DNA of 64,000 bases, taken from positions 95,909 to 159,908 of the forward strand of contig NZ_FRBI01000004.1 of the NCBI RefSeq assembly GCF_900142575.1, written 5' to 3'. The notes under the pieces are model-generated. The model was not told the DNA's origin, ran no database searches, and worked only from the letters and a program-made list of their open reading frames with translations. The stretch's first letter is position 1. Every line of letters begins with the position of its first letter. Source of the stretch: Actinacidiphila paucisporea. Lineage in GTDB: Bacteria; Actinomycetota; Actinomycetes; Streptomycetales; Streptomycetaceae. Below, one piece after another: positions 11,741 to 21,090 of the stretch. A program made the translations under genes and the position numbers.

Positions 11741-13003
11741 ATGAGCCGCTTGCTTCGTACGTCCCGTCTGTTCCGCCCGGCCGCAAGACCCGGCGCGCTG
11801 GCCGCACTCGCCGCAGCGGGCGCGCTCACGCTGGCCGCCTGCGGTACCGGCTCGGGATCAGGTGGTTCCGGTGGCGCGCCGGACACCCTCACCGAGATCG
11901 ACTACTACGACGCGGCGCCGCAGAACACCCAGCTGCCGCAGATCCTCGACGAGTGCGGGGTCAGGAACGGGGTGAAGATCAAGCACCAGCAGGTGCCGCG
12001 CGCCCAGTTCATGCCCAAGCTGCTCCAGCAGGCCTCCGCCCGCTCCCTGCCCGACCTGGCCCTGATCGACAACCCCGACCTGCAGCAGGTCGCCGCGACC
12101 GGTGGCCTGGTGTCGCTGTCGAAGGCCGGACTGAGCACCGAGGGGCTCTACCCCTCCATCGCGCAGGCCGGGCAGTACCAGGGGCAGACGTACGGCATAG
12201 CCCCCGGCGTCAACGGCCTGGCGCTCTACTACAACACCGACTTCTTCACCCGGGCCGGCCTCGAACCGCCCACCACCTGGGCGGAGTTGGCCGCCGACGC
12301 CAAGAAGCTCACCCAGGGACCGCGCTACGGCGTGGCCTTCAGTGCGGTCGGCACCGAGGAGGGCACCTTCCAGTTCGAGCCGTTCTTCTGGACCGCGCGC
12401 GGCAATCTGAAGGAGCTGGACTCCCCGCAGGCGGTGAAGGCGCTCACCTTGTGGAAGGACCTGGTCGGCTCGGGTTCCGCGTCGAAGTCCGTGGTGACCT
12501 GGACGCAGGCCGACGTCAACGACCAGTTCATGGCGGGCAACGCCGCGATGATGGTCAACGGCCCCTGGCAGCTGCCCACCCTGAACGCGGACAAGAAGCT
12601 GCACTTCGGCGTCGTCCCGATCCCGGTTCCCAGCCCCGACGCCAAGCCGGTCACTCCGCTGGGCGGCGAGGTCTGGACGGTCGGCCACAGCAAGCCGGCC
12701 CGCGAGGCCAAGGCCGTCGCGGTGGTGAAGTGCCTGCTCAGCCAGGACGAGAGCGCCAAGTGGTCCAAGGACGCCGGCTACATCCCCAGCAACCAGCGGG
12801 CCGCCGCCCAACTCGCCTCGGCTGACCCGCAGCTGGCCGCCTTCGTGCAGGAGGTCGGCACCGCGAAGGCCAGGACCACCGAGCTGGGCACCGCCTACCC
12901 CAAGGTCAGCCAGGCCCTCGCGGACGCGATCCAGGCGGTGCTGGCCGGTGGCACCAGCCCCGGGTCGGCGCTGTCCCAGGCCCAGAGCGCGGCGAAGAAC
13001 TGA
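11741..13003 (+). CDS. CUT1-family sugar ABC transporter substrate-binding lipoprotein
   Basis: A 420-residue extracellular solute-binding protein of the maltose/oligosaccharide type. The signal ends in lipobox LAAC with Cys 34, followed by a Gly/Ser linker. The conserved family stretch is YGIAPGVNGLALYYNTDFFTRAG, with TTWAEL after it; AAMMVNGPW is also typical. It is the first gene of a five-gene set (binding protein, two permeases, GH31, GH39-like). No ATPase gene is present; in Streptomyces, CUT1 importers share the MsiK ATPase encoded elsewhere. Substrate likely an oligosaccharide that yields xylose or glucose units (inference from neighbours). Confidence 0.93.
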   Translation: MSRLLRTSRLFRPAARPGALAALAAAGALTLAACGTGSGSGGSGGAPDTLTEIDYYDAAPQNTQLPQILDECGVRNGVKIKHQQVPRAQFMPKLLQQASARSLPDLALIDNPDLQQVAATGGLVSLSKAGLSTEGLYPSIAQAGQYQGQTYGIAPGVNGLALYYNTDFFTRAGLEPPTTWAELAADAKKLTQGPRYGVAFSAVGTEEGTFQFEPFFWTARGNLKELDSPQAVKALTLWKDLVGSGSASKSVVTWTQADVNDQFMAGNAAMMVNGPWQLPTLNADKKLHFGVVPIPVPSPDAKPVTPLGGEVWTVGHSKPAREAKAVAVVKCLLSQDESAKWSKDAGYIPSNQRAAAQLASADPQLAAFVQEVGTAKARTTELGTAYPKVSQALADAIQAVLAGGTSPGSALSQAQSAAKN

Positions 13004-13046
13004 CCGCGGACCCGACCCCGATCACGTACCAGACGGGAAGCGCACC

Positions 13047-14009
13047 ATGTCCATCACCGTTCAGGGCAGGCAGGCCGCGACAACCGCGGCCCCCGCCCCG
13101 CCCGGCGGGCGCAGCCGCGGACCGGCGCGAGTCCGCTGGGCGGCCGTCGCCTTCGTCGCCCCCGCGTGGCTCTACGTCGCCGGCTTCTACCTCTACCCCC
13201 TGGCCAGCAGCATCAGGATGGGCTTCCAGGACTACACCGTCTCGTCCTTCTACACCGGTGTGGCGCCCTACGTCGGCTGGGACAACTACAGCAAGGTCCT
13301 CCACGACGGCCACTTCGGCGAGACGGTGCTCAACACCGTGCTGTTCACCGCCGGTTCGCTGGCCTTCCAGTTCGCGATCGGCCTGGCGCTCGCGGTGTTC
13401 TTCAGCCGCAGGTTCCCGCTGGGCGGCCCGCTGCGCTCGCTGCTGCTGGTGCCCTGGCTGCTGCCGCTGGTGGTGTCGGGCACCGCCTGGCGGTGGATCC
13501 TCGACACCGACTCCGGCGTGCTCAACCACGTCCTGCTGAACGTGCACCTCATCGCCCATCCGGTGCCCTGGCTGGCCAGCACCCACGACTCGCTGACCGC
13601 GGTGACGCTGGTGAACATCTGGGTCGGCATCCCGTTCAACATGGTGATCCTCTACGGGGGCCTGCAGTCCATCCCGGGGGAGCTGTACGAGGCCGCGTCG
13701 CTGGACGGCGCGGGCGGCTGGCAGCGCTTCCGGCACATCACCCTGCCGCTGCTGCGGCCGGTCACCGCCGTGGTGCTCACCCTCGGCCTGATCTACACCG
13801 TCAAGGTCTTCGACGTGATCATGATCCTCACCCAGGGCGGTCCCGCGGGCTCCTCCCAGACGCTGACCACCTTCGCGTACAACCTGTCCTTCCAGCAACT
13901 GGAGTTCGGCCGCGGTGCGGCGGTGGGCAACCTGCTCATCGGTGTCGCGGTGGTCTTCGCCGTGGTCTATCTGCGGGCCACCCGCGAGCAGCGGCAGGCC
14001 GGCCGGTGA
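13047..14009 (+). CDS. CUT1 sugar ABC transporter permease (MalF type)
   Basis: A 320-residue inner-membrane permease with six predicted segments. The EAA loop that docks the ATPase is visible as YEAASLDGAGGWQRFRHITL. The family hallmark FLYPL-like start (GFYLYPLASSIRMGFQDY) is near residue 50. ATG 13047 follows GGGAAG. It ends in GTGA overlap with the second permease, so the two are translationally coupled and probably form the heterodimeric channel. Confidence 0.93.
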   Translation: MSITVQGRQAATTAAPAPPGGRSRGPARVRWAAVAFVAPAWLYVAGFYLYPLASSIRMGFQDYTVSSFYTGVAPYVGWDNYSKVLHDGHFGETVLNTVLFTAGSLAFQFAIGLALAVFFSRRFPLGGPLRSLLLVPWLLPLVVSGTAWRWILDTDSGVLNHVLLNVHLIAHPVPWLASTHDSLTAVTLVNIWVGIPFNMVILYGGLQSIPGELYEAASLDGAGGWQRFRHITLPLLRPVTAVVLTLGLIYTVKVFDVIMILTQGGPAGSSQTLTTFAYNLSFQQLEFGRGAAVGNLLIGVAVVFAVVYLRATREQRQAGR

Positions 14010-14869
14010 GCGCCACGACGCACCGGCGGGCCGCGGGCCGGGCCGCCGGGACGGGACGGGCAACCGGCGGCGCGTACACGGCTGTCGCGCTGCTGATCCT
14101 CGCGGTGATGCTCTTCCCGCTCTACTGGATGCTGAACGCCTCGCTGCTGCCGTCCACCGAGCTGGTCAGGCATGCGCCGACCTGGTTCCCGGTGCACGGC
14201 ACCCTGCAGGGCTACCGCCGGGCGCTGTCCACCCAGGGCAGCCACCTGCTGATCAGCCTCGGCGTGTCGGCCGGCACCGTCGTGCTGGTGCTGCTGATCG
14301 CGGTGCCCGCCGCCTACGGGCTGGCCCAACTGCGGGCGCCCGGCGGCCGGCTGCTGACCTTCGCCTTCCTCGTCGCGCAGATGATCCCCGGCGTGGTGAT
14401 GGCCAACTCCTTCTACACCGCGGCCAACCGGCTGGGGCTGCTCGACTCGCCCCTGGCACTGGTCCTCGCCGACTCGACTCTGTGCGTGCCCTTCGCGGTG
14501 CTGATCCTGCAGGCCTCGATGCGCGGCGTGCCGGCCGAGCTGAGCGAGGCCGCGCTGTTGGACGGGGCGTCGAAACTGCGCACCCTGCTGTCGGTGATCC
14601 TGCCGGTCAGCAGGAACGCCGTGGTCACCGCGAGCCTGTTCTCCTTCCTCTTCGCCTGGGCCGACTTCCTCTTCGCGGTCACCCTGACCACCCGGGACGA
14701 CCGGGCGCCGGTGACCGTCGGCATCTACCGCTTCATCGGGGCGCACCTGAGCGACTGGAACAGCGTGATGGCCACCGGGATCATCGCGTCGCTGCCCGCG
14801 GCCGTCCTGCTCGTCGTCGCGCAGCGCTACGTCGCCGCCGGCGTCACCAGCGGCGCGGTCAAGGACTGA
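14006..14869 (+). CDS. CUT1 sugar ABC transporter permease (MalG type)
   Basis: A 287-residue permease, partner of the preceding one. The start GTG overlaps the upstream TGA (GTGA). The EAA loop reads SEAALLDGASKLRTLLSVIL, and LFPLYWMLNASL near residue 35 is typical of the second CUT1 permease. It lies 63 bp before the GH31 gene on the same strand. Confidence 0.93.
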   Translation: MSATTHRRAAGRAAGTGRATGGAYTAVALLILAVMLFPLYWMLNASLLPSTELVRHAPTWFPVHGTLQGYRRALSTQGSHLLISLGVSAGTVVLVLLIAVPAAYGLAQLRAPGGRLLTFAFLVAQMIPGVVMANSFYTAANRLGLLDSPLALVLADSTLCVPFAVLILQASMRGVPAELSEAALLDGASKLRTLLSVILPVSRNAVVTASLFSFLFAWADFLFAVTLTTRDDRAPVTVGIYRFIGAHLSDWNSVMATGIIASLPAAVLLVVAQRYVAAGVTSGAVKD

Positions 14870-14932
14870 CCGCCCCCGGCCGCCCGAGTCCCTGCGCCGC
14901 CCCGTCCGTACCACGAACCGAGGAGAAAGACC

Positions 14933-16942
14933 TTGCCGTCCGCGTTCACCCAGCTCCCGAACCTCCTGCGGTGGCGACACGGCCACCACGTGCTGGAGGT
15001 CCAGCCGTGGGGTCCCGACAGCGCCCGGGTGCGGGCCGGCGTCCACCGGGTCGCCGACGGGCTGCCCGGCGCCCTCGACCCCGAGCCCGCGACTGCCGCG
15101 GACGCCGCCGTCGAGGTCCACGACACGCACGCGGTGGTGACCAACGGGCTGCTGCGGATCACCGTCGGCGCCGCCGGCGGGCTGCTCACCGCGACCCGCG
15201 CCGACACCGGCGAGGAGCTGCTGCGCGAGGAGCCGCCGCACTTCTGGTGGCCCGGCGCCCGGCACTTCGAATCGGCCGGCGGCGGCCTGCACCGTATCGA
15301 GCAGCGCTTCGCCGCCTACGACGGCGAGCGCATCCACGGCCTGGGGCAGCACGGCCACGGCCGGTTCGACCAGAAGGGCACGGTGCTCGAACTCCAGCAG
15401 CGCAACGGCGAGGTGTCCATCCCCTTCGCGGTCTCCAGCCGCGGCTACGGCTTCCTGTGGAACAGCCCCGCCGTCGGCCGGGTGGAATTCGCCGCGAACG
15501 GCACCCGCTGGGTCGCCGACCGGGCCAGGCAGCTGGACTACTGGCTCACCGCGGGCCGCACCCCCGCCGACATCCTCGGACACTACGCCGACGCCACCGG
15601 CCACGCCCCGGCCTTCCCGCAGTGGGCTTCGGGCCTGTGGCAGAGCAAGCTGCGCTACCGCAACCAGGCCGAAGTCCTGGACGTGGCACGCGAGTACGCC
15701 CGCCGCGGGCTGCCGCTGTCGGTGATCGTCATCGACTACCTGCACTGGCGCAACCTGGGCGACTGGGACTTCGACCGCCGTGACTGGCCGGACCCGCGCG
15801 GCATGGTCGACGAACTGCGCTCGCTCGGCGTGGAGCCGGCGGTCTCGGTGTGGCCGTCAGTGAGCCCGCTGTCCGAGGGCTACGCGGGGCTGCGGGACGC
15901 CGGGCAGCTGGTGGCCACCTACAGCGGGGCGACCGTGCACGCCGACTGGCCCGACACCGAGGAGGCACCCGAGGGCATCGGCGTCGCCTTCTACGACGCG
16001 ACCGACCCGGCGGCCAGGGCCGCGCTGTGGGACCGGCTGCAGGAGAACTACTACAAGCTCGGCATCCGTGCCTTCTGGCTGGACGCCTGCGAGCCCGAGA
16101 TGCGCCCCGGGCACCCGCACAACCTGGACTACGCGGCGGGCAGCGGCTCCGAGGTCGCCAACCTCTACCCGCGCGAGCACGCCCGCGGCATCCACGAGCA
16201 CCTCACCGCGCAGGGCGAGACCGAGGTGCTGTCCCTGGTGAGGTCCGCGTGGGCCGGATCGCAGCGCTACGGCGCCGCGCTGTGGTCGGGCGACATCCCC
16301 GCGACCTTCGAGGCGCTCGCCGACTCCGTACGCGCCGGCCTCAACGTCGCGATGAGCGGCATCCCGTGGTGGACCACCGACATCGGCGGGTTCCACGGCG
16401 GCGACCCGGACGACGAGCACTACCGCGAACTGATGGTCCGCTGGTTCCAGTTCGCCGCCTTCTGCCCGCTGCTGCGGCTGCACGGCCACCGCGAACCGCG
16501 GGTCTTCCACGGCCCGATCGGGGTCGGCGGCGGCCCCAACGAGATCTGGTCCTACGGCGAGCGGGCGCAGGCCGCCATGACCGCCGCCCTGGACCTGCGC
16601 ACCCGCCTGCGGCCGTATCTGCACGAGCAGCTGGCGGCCGGCCGCACCGACGGGCTGCCGCTGATCCGCCCGCTGCTGCTGGAATTCCCCGCCGACCGGG
16701 CGGGCTGGGACATCGACGACCAGTTCCTGTGCGGCCGCGACCTGCTGGTGGCCCCGGTGCTGCGGCCCGGCGCCACCGAGCGCCGGGTCTACCTGCCGGC
16801 CGGCGCGCGGTGGCGCGACCCGGCCACCGGCACCTTCCACCCGGGCGGCCAGTGGGTGACCGCCGCCGCCCCGCTGGACACCGTCCCGCTCTTCCTCCGC
16901 GACCACGCCGATCCCTTCACCCCCCTCAGGGAGAAACGATGA
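14933..16942 (+). CDS. GH31 alpha-glycosidase, probably alpha-xylosidase type
   Basis: A 669-residue cytoplasmic retaining alpha-glycosidase. An N-terminal beta-sandwich precedes the barrel; the nucleophile Asp lies in FWLDACEPE near 382 and the acid/base Asp in WSGDIPAT near 452. The DAxEPE form, rather than the D-M-N-E form of alpha-glucosidases, is seen in the alpha-xylosidase-like GH31 branch (family knowledge; substrate is inference). The TTG start is supported by AGGAGAAAG 4-8 bases upstream. No signal peptide, so it acts on imported sugars. The stop overlaps the next start (ATGA). Confidence 0.88.
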   Translation: MPSAFTQLPNLLRWRHGHHVLEVQPWGPDSARVRAGVHRVADGLPGALDPEPATAADAAVEVHDTHAVVTNGLLRITVGAAGGLLTATRADTGEELLREEPPHFWWPGARHFESAGGGLHRIEQRFAAYDGERIHGLGQHGHGRFDQKGTVLELQQRNGEVSIPFAVSSRGYGFLWNSPAVGRVEFAANGTRWVADRARQLDYWLTAGRTPADILGHYADATGHAPAFPQWASGLWQSKLRYRNQAEVLDVAREYARRGLPLSVIVIDYLHWRNLGDWDFDRRDWPDPRGMVDELRSLGVEPAVSVWPSVSPLSEGYAGLRDAGQLVATYSGATVHADWPDTEEAPEGIGVAFYDATDPAARAALWDRLQENYYKLGIRAFWLDACEPEMRPGHPHNLDYAAGSGSEVANLYPREHARGIHEHLTAQGETEVLSLVRSAWAGSQRYGAALWSGDIPATFEALADSVRAGLNVAMSGIPWWTTDIGGFHGGDPDDEHYRELMVRWFQFAAFCPLLRLHGHREPRVFHGPIGVGGGPNEIWSYGERAQAAMTAALDLRTRLRPYLHEQLAAGRTDGLPLIRPLLLEFPADRAGWDIDDQFLCGRDLLVAPVLRPGATERRVYLPAGARWRDPATGTFHPGGQWVTAAAPLDTVPLFLRDHADPFTPLREKR

Positions 16943-18759
16943 AACGCAACCCCGCACGGAAGTCCGCCGCCCGCCCCGGGTGGCGCCCCTGGACGCTGCC
17001 GGTCCTGGCGGCGCTCGGCGCCGCCGTACTGGCGGCGGCCACCCTCGACCCGGCGCCGGCGGCAGCCGCCGACTCCGAGGTGACCGTCGACCTGGCAGCC
17101 CAGGGCGCGGCCCCCACCGCCGTCGGCTCCGGCTTCCTGTACGGCCTCAGCCAGGACGGCTCCGCGCCGGCCGACAACCTGCTCCAGCCGCTCAAGCCCG
17201 CCCTCTTCCGCGGCGGCGGGGCCAGGATCGCCGGCGGCGGCTGGCTCGGCGACGGCTACACCGCGGGAGCGGGCTACCGGGTACGGATCAACTCGGCTCT
17301 CTCCCAGGCCCGCCGGGTCACCGCGGCTCCCTACCGCGCCACCTACCACCTGCTGGTCTCCGACGTGTGGGGCGCCGACACCACCCAGCCGGCCAGCACC
17401 GTCTACCCCTGCGACAACGGCGACTGCTCCAACTGGGCCGCCTTCGTCGACCGCGTGGTGGCGGACGTGCAGGCCTCCGGCATACCGGTGGCGTACGACA
17501 TCTGGAATGAGCCGGACGGCACCGGATTCTGGCAGCGCGGCGTCAACAGCCCGCAGTACTACCGGATGTGGGACACCGCGGTACGCGAGATCCGCCGCCT
17601 GGTCCCGGCCGCGCAGATCGTCGGCCCCTCCTACAGCGGCTACAACCACGGCTGGCTGGACTCCTGGCTCGGGCAGACCAAGGCGGACAACACCCTGCCG
17701 AACGTGCTCAACTGGCACTTCGGCGACGACCCGGCCACCGACGCGGCCGACGCCAGGGCCCTGGAGTCCGCGCACGGCATCGCCCCGCTGCCGCTGACCA
17801 TCAACGAGTACCTCTTCTCGCAGCAGCAGAACTCCGCCTACACCGCCTGGTTCCTCGACCGGCTGTCCGCGTCCGGCGTCACCGCGGCCGCGCACGCGAT
17901 CTGGTCCGACTGCTGCGGCGCCGGCACCCTGGACTCGCTGCTGGCCGGCGGGCAGCCCACCGGGCAGTGGTGGGTCTACCAGGCGTACGCCCGGCTCAGC
18001 GGCCGGCTGCTGGCCACCACCGGCGGCGGCGGGGTGGCCGTCGCCGCGGCCGCCGACTCCTCCGCCCACCAGGTGCTGGCGCTGCTCGGCAACAACTCCG
18101 GGCAGGGCGGCACCACCACCGTGACCGTACGGAACCTGTCCGCGGCGTCCTGGCTGCTCCACAGCGGGGCCGTGCACGCCACCGTCCAGCGCATCCCCGA
18201 CCAGAGCCCGCTGTCCGCGCCCGTCACCGTCTTCGACGCGGATGTGGCGACCGACGGCGCCACCCTGCACCTGCCGGTGACCCGTACCAGCGGCTCCGAC
18301 GCCTACACAGTCACCCTCACCCCGGGCAACGGCAGCACCGGCCCCGTCGACCCGACCGTGGTGGTGGACGGCACCGACACCAGCACCTCGGACCTCGACC
18401 ACTTCGGCTACGGGGCGAACTGGGGCGTCACCAACGGCGTCAGCGACATGTACCAGCAGACCGCCAACTGGTCGTACACCGGCGGCGCGGTCGCGACCTT
18501 CACCTTCCGCGGCACCCAGGTCGCCCTGCACGCGGTGCGCGACGCCGACCAGGGCATCATGTCGCTGTCCGTCGACGGCGGTTCACCGGTCACCGTCGAC
18601 AACTACGCCCCGAGCCGCAACGCCTCGGGCGTGGTGTGGACCAGCCCGCGGCTGGCGGTCGGCACGCACACCGTGACCATCACCAACACCGGGCAGCGCA
18701 ACGGCGCCAGCGGCGGCACCAACATCGCCCTGGACCGGGCGGACGTCACACCGTCCTGA
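16939..18759 (+). CDS. Secreted clan GH-A glycosidase (GH39-like) with C-terminal beta-sandwich
   Basis: A 606-residue secreted protein. Signal peptide about 1-44 (RKSAARPGWRPWTLPVLAAL... AAAA). A TIM-barrel of GH39 character has the acid/base Glu in DIWNEPDG near 190 and the likely nucleophile Glu in TINEYLF near 289. A beta domain follows, then a C-terminal jelly-roll-like module (about 475-606) that may bind carbohydrate. ATG 16939 overlaps the GH31 stop (ATGA). With an import system and an intracellular GH31, it probably frees the oligosaccharide taken up. GH39 members include beta-xylosidases; GH5-like alternatives cannot be excluded. Confidence 0.8.
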   Translation: MKRNPARKSAARPGWRPWTLPVLAALGAAVLAAATLDPAPAAAADSEVTVDLAAQGAAPTAVGSGFLYGLSQDGSAPADNLLQPLKPALFRGGGARIAGGGWLGDGYTAGAGYRVRINSALSQARRVTAAPYRATYHLLVSDVWGADTTQPASTVYPCDNGDCSNWAAFVDRVVADVQASGIPVAYDIWNEPDGTGFWQRGVNSPQYYRMWDTAVREIRRLVPAAQIVGPSYSGYNHGWLDSWLGQTKADNTLPNVLNWHFGDDPATDAADARALESAHGIAPLPLTINEYLFSQQQNSAYTAWFLDRLSASGVTAAAHAIWSDCCGAGTLDSLLAGGQPTGQWWVYQAYARLSGRLLATTGGGGVAVAAAADSSAHQVLALLGNNSGQGGTTTVTVRNLSAASWLLHSGAVHATVQRIPDQSPLSAPVTVFDADVATDGATLHLPVTRTSGSDAYTVTLTPGNGSTGPVDPTVVVDGTDTSTSDLDHFGYGANWGVTNGVSDMYQQTANWSYTGGAVATFTFRGTQVALHAVRDADQGIMSLSVDGGSPVTVDNYAPSRNASGVVWTSPRLAVGTHTVTITNTGQRNGASGGTNIALDRADVTPS

Positions 18760-18770
18760 CCCCGGACGCC

Positions 18771-18806
18771 CGCGACCCCCCGGCCCGCTCGGGCCGGGGG
18801 GTCGCG
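18771..18806. terminator. Bidirectional hairpin terminator between GH39-like and sigma factor genes
   Basis: A perfect 16-bp stem (18771-18786 pairing with 18791-18806, arm beginning CGCGACCCCCCGGCCC) closes a 4-base loop GCTC. It lies 12 bp after one stop and 18 bp after the converging stop. Confidence 0.85.
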
Positions 18807-18823
18807 GGGCGGTGCCGGCGGCG

Positions 18824-19747
18824 TCAGTCCTGCACCAGGAGGCCCTTGCGGAGCCGGGCGACGATCCGGCTCAGCAGCCGGGAGACGTGCATCTGCGAGC
18901 AGCCCAGCTGCTCACCGATCTGCGCCTGGGTCAGCTCGTCGCCGAACCGCAGGCGCAGCAGCAGCCGGTCGCGCTCCGGCAGCTTCTCGATCAGCGGGGC
19001 CAGGGTGTGGAAGTCCTCGAAGAGGTCCATCGCCGGGTCGCACTCGCCGAACGTCTCACCCAGCGTGCGGCCCTCGCCGTCGGTCGCGCTGTCGGAGTCG
19101 CTGTAGGGGGTGTCGATGGACCCCGCCGTGTAGCCGTTGGCGGCCACCAGACCCTCGATGACCTCCTGCTCCGTCAGGCCCAGGTGCGCGGCCAGTTCGG
19201 CCACCGTCGGGTCGCGGTCCAGGTCGAGCGACAGCGCCTCCTTGGCCTTGCTCAGCTCCACCCGCAGCTCCTGGAGCCGCCGCGGCACATGCACCGCCCA
19301 GGTGGTGTCGCGGAAGAAGCGCTTCATCTCCCCGACGATGTACGGCACCGCGAAGGTGGTGAACTCCGTCTCACGGGAGAGGTCGAAGCGGTCGATCGCC
19401 TTGATCAGGCCGATGGTGCCGACCTGCACGATCTCCTCGTGGTCGGTGGCGGGCCGGTTGCGGTAGCGGCCGGCGGCGAAGTGCACCAGCGACAGGTTCA
19501 TCTCGATCAGCGTGTTGCGCGCGTAACTGTAGGCCGCGGTGCCCTCCTCCAGCTCCTGGAGGCGGTCGAAGAACAGCTTCGAGAGCATCCGCGCGTCCTG
19601 CGGCGCCACGGTCGTCGCGTCGTCGATCAACGGCAGCCCGCCGGTGGCGGCCTCCGGCCCGCTCGGCCACCGGGCGGCCTGTGACGGCTCAAGGGTCGCG
19701 GTAGCCGACCTGTCCGTGCCTATCGACTGCTCAACCATTGCGCTCAC
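18824..19747 (-). CDS. SigB/SigF/SigG-family RNA polymerase sigma factor
   Basis: About 307 residues, alternative sigma-70 group 3 factor of the general stress/sporulation type. Region 2 reads RNTLIEMNLSLVHFAAGRYR then EEIVQVGTIGLIKAIDRFD and EFTTFAVPYIVGEMKRFFRD; region 3 follows, and region 4 is ERDRLLLRLRFGDELTQAQIG with HTH GCSQMHVSRLLSRI. These factors are usually held by an anti-sigma factor, but none is adjacent. GTG 19747 is chosen for GAGG 7 bases upstream; GTG 19762 and ATG 19739 are possible. It lies 57 bp downstream of the CE7 esterase gene on the same strand. Confidence 0.93.
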   Translation of the reverse strand: MSAMVEQSIGTDRSATATLEPSQAARWPSGPEAATGGLPLIDDATTVAPQDARMLSKLFFDRLQELEEGTAAYSYARNTLIEMNLSLVHFAAGRYRNRPATDHEEIVQVGTIGLIKAIDRFDLSRETEFTTFAVPYIVGEMKRFFRDTTWAVHVPRRLQELRVELSKAKEALSLDLDRDPTVAELAAHLGLTEQEVIEGLVAANGYTAGSIDTPYSDSDSATDGEGRTLGETFGECDPAMDLFEDFHTLAPLIEKLPERDRLLLRLRFGDELTQAQIGEQLGCSQMHVSRLLSRIVARLRKGLLVQD

Positions 19748-19804
19748 GTCATCGCCTCGCACTCGTACGACTGGTGACGTCCCGCCTTCCCCGGTTCCAC
19801 CGGG

Positions 19805-20791
19805 CTATTCCTCTTTTTTGTTTCCGGCCAACGCGCCCGGCAGCCACCGCAGCTGGGCCGCCTGCTGGTAGGGACCGCCGCCCTCGTGGCCGTTGAAGTC
19901 GTAGACCTCGATCTGCTTGTCCTCGCCGGCGTAGGCGTTGAAGGCCGCGAAGACGGTGGAAGGCGGGCAGGTCTCGTCCTCCAGCGCGGTGGAGAAGAGC
20001 GCGGGCGCCCGGCCGCGGGCGGCGAAGTGCACGCCGTCGAAGTACGCCAGGGTGTCCAGCACCCGTGCCCTGCGGTCGCGGTGCACCGACAGGTACGTGC
20101 CGACCTCGCGGTAGGGGAGCGTGTCGGTGAGGGTGACGGCCCGGGGGAAGTCGCACAGGAAGGGGACGTCGGGGGCGATCGCCGCCAGGTCGGGCACCAG
20201 TCCGCCGACCGCCAGCGTGATGCCGCCGCCCTGGCTTATCCCCGCCGCCACCGTGCGCGAGGCGTCGGCCAGCGGGTGCGAGCGGGCCGCCTCGACCGCT
20301 CGGACGGCGTCGGTGAAGACCCGGCGGTAGTAGAAGTCGTAGGGGTCCTCTATGCCGCGGGTCAGGAAGCCGGGGGAGGCCGGGCTACTGCCGACCGGGT
20401 CCTCGGTGTGGCCGGCCGACCAGCCGGCGCCCTGGCCGCGGGTGTCCATCAGGAAGTGCGCGTAGCCCGCCGACGCCCACAGCAGATGGGTGTGCGGCAG
20501 ACCGCGGCCGCCGCCGTAGCCGACGAACTCCACGACGACCGGCAACGGCTCCGCGGTGCCGGCGGGCACCGTGAACCAGCCCTTGACCGGGTGGCCGCCG
20601 AAGCCCGCGAAGGTCACGTCGTAGGTGTCCAGCGTGGTCAGCCCGGTCGGCACCCGCTCGAAGCGCGCGTCGAGGGCGTACTGCCGCGCCTGGCCGAGGG
20701 TGTCGGTCCAGAACTGGTCGAAGTCCGCGGGCTCCGCCGAGCTGCTGCGACGGTCGCGAAGCTGGTCGAGCGGCAGGTCGAAGAGGGCCAT
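19805..20791 (-). CDS. CE7-family acetylxylan esterase / cephalosporin-C deacetylase
   Basis: A 328-residue cytoplasmic alpha/beta hydrolase of carbohydrate esterase family 7. The family RGQG motif is present (DTRGQGAGWSAGHTEDP), the nucleophile Ser is in GISQGGGITLA near 184, and the Asp and His of the triad lie in ALEDETCPPSTVF and NGHEGGG. These enzymes remove acetyl groups from short xylo-oligosaccharides. ATG 20791 starts the canonical MALFDLPLDQL. A candidate operator CTTAACCGGTTGAG lies 76 bp upstream. Confidence 0.93.
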   Translation of the reverse strand: MALFDLPLDQLRDRRSSSAEPADFDQFWTDTLGQARQYALDARFERVPTGLTTLDTYDVTFAGFGGHPVKGWFTVPAGTAEPLPVVVEFVGYGGGRGLPHTHLLWASAGYAHFLMDTRGQGAGWSAGHTEDPVGSSPASPGFLTRGIEDPYDFYYRRVFTDAVRAVEAARSHPLADASRTVAAGISQGGGITLAVGGLVPDLAAIAPDVPFLCDFPRAVTLTDTLPYREVGTYLSVHRDRRARVLDTLAYFDGVHFAARGRAPALFSTALEDETCPPSTVFAAFNAYAGEDKQIEVYDFNGHEGGGPYQQAAQLRWLPGALAGNKKEE

Positions 20792-20866
20792 ACGGAGTCC
20801 TTCGCGGCAGGGTCGTGGTCGATCGGTGACACCGTACGTCCTGTCGAGCCTGCACAGAAGCCCCCG

Positions 20867-20880
20867 CTTAACCGGTTGAG
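20867..20880. promoter_or_regulatory. Palindromic operator candidate CTTAACCGGTTGAG before the CE7 esterase
   Basis: The 14-mer is palindromic at 12 of 14 bases around AACCGGTT and lies 76 bp upstream of the CE7 start. Its form suits a LacI- or GntR-type regulator; the protein is not known. Confidence 0.45.
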
Positions 20881-20992
20881 TGGCGAGGGAGGGCACGGAG
20901 GCGGCCGGGCGGGTCCCGTGCGATGCGGTACGGGGAGCAGCCCGGCCGTCCGGATAATGCGGATTCGCGAAGAATGGGGGGATAGCCGCCGG

Positions 20993-21085
20993 TCAGTGCT
21001 TGGAGTCGCCGCTGCCGGTCGGCCGGCCTCGGCCCGGATCGGTCGTGCAGCCGCCCTTGCGGCAGTTCACGTCGGGGCAGGACAT
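20993..21085 (-). CDS. Small 30-residue Cys-containing peptide
   Basis: A short frame starting at ATG 21085 encodes MSCPDVNCRKGGC followed by a Gly/Pro/Thr-rich tail ending DSKH. Three cysteines at positions 3, 8 and 13 sit in the first half (C-x4-C-x4-C). AGAGGTG lies about 6 bases upstream of the ATG, which supports translation. It lies 41 bp downstream of the GNAT gene on the same strand, just beyond a duplicated copy of that gene's 3' end. The regular cysteine spacing suggests metal binding or a modified peptide, but no family was recognised. Confidence 0.5.
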   Translation of the reverse strand: MSCPDVNCRKGGCTTDPGRGRPTGSGDSKH

Positions 21086-21090
21086 GGTGG

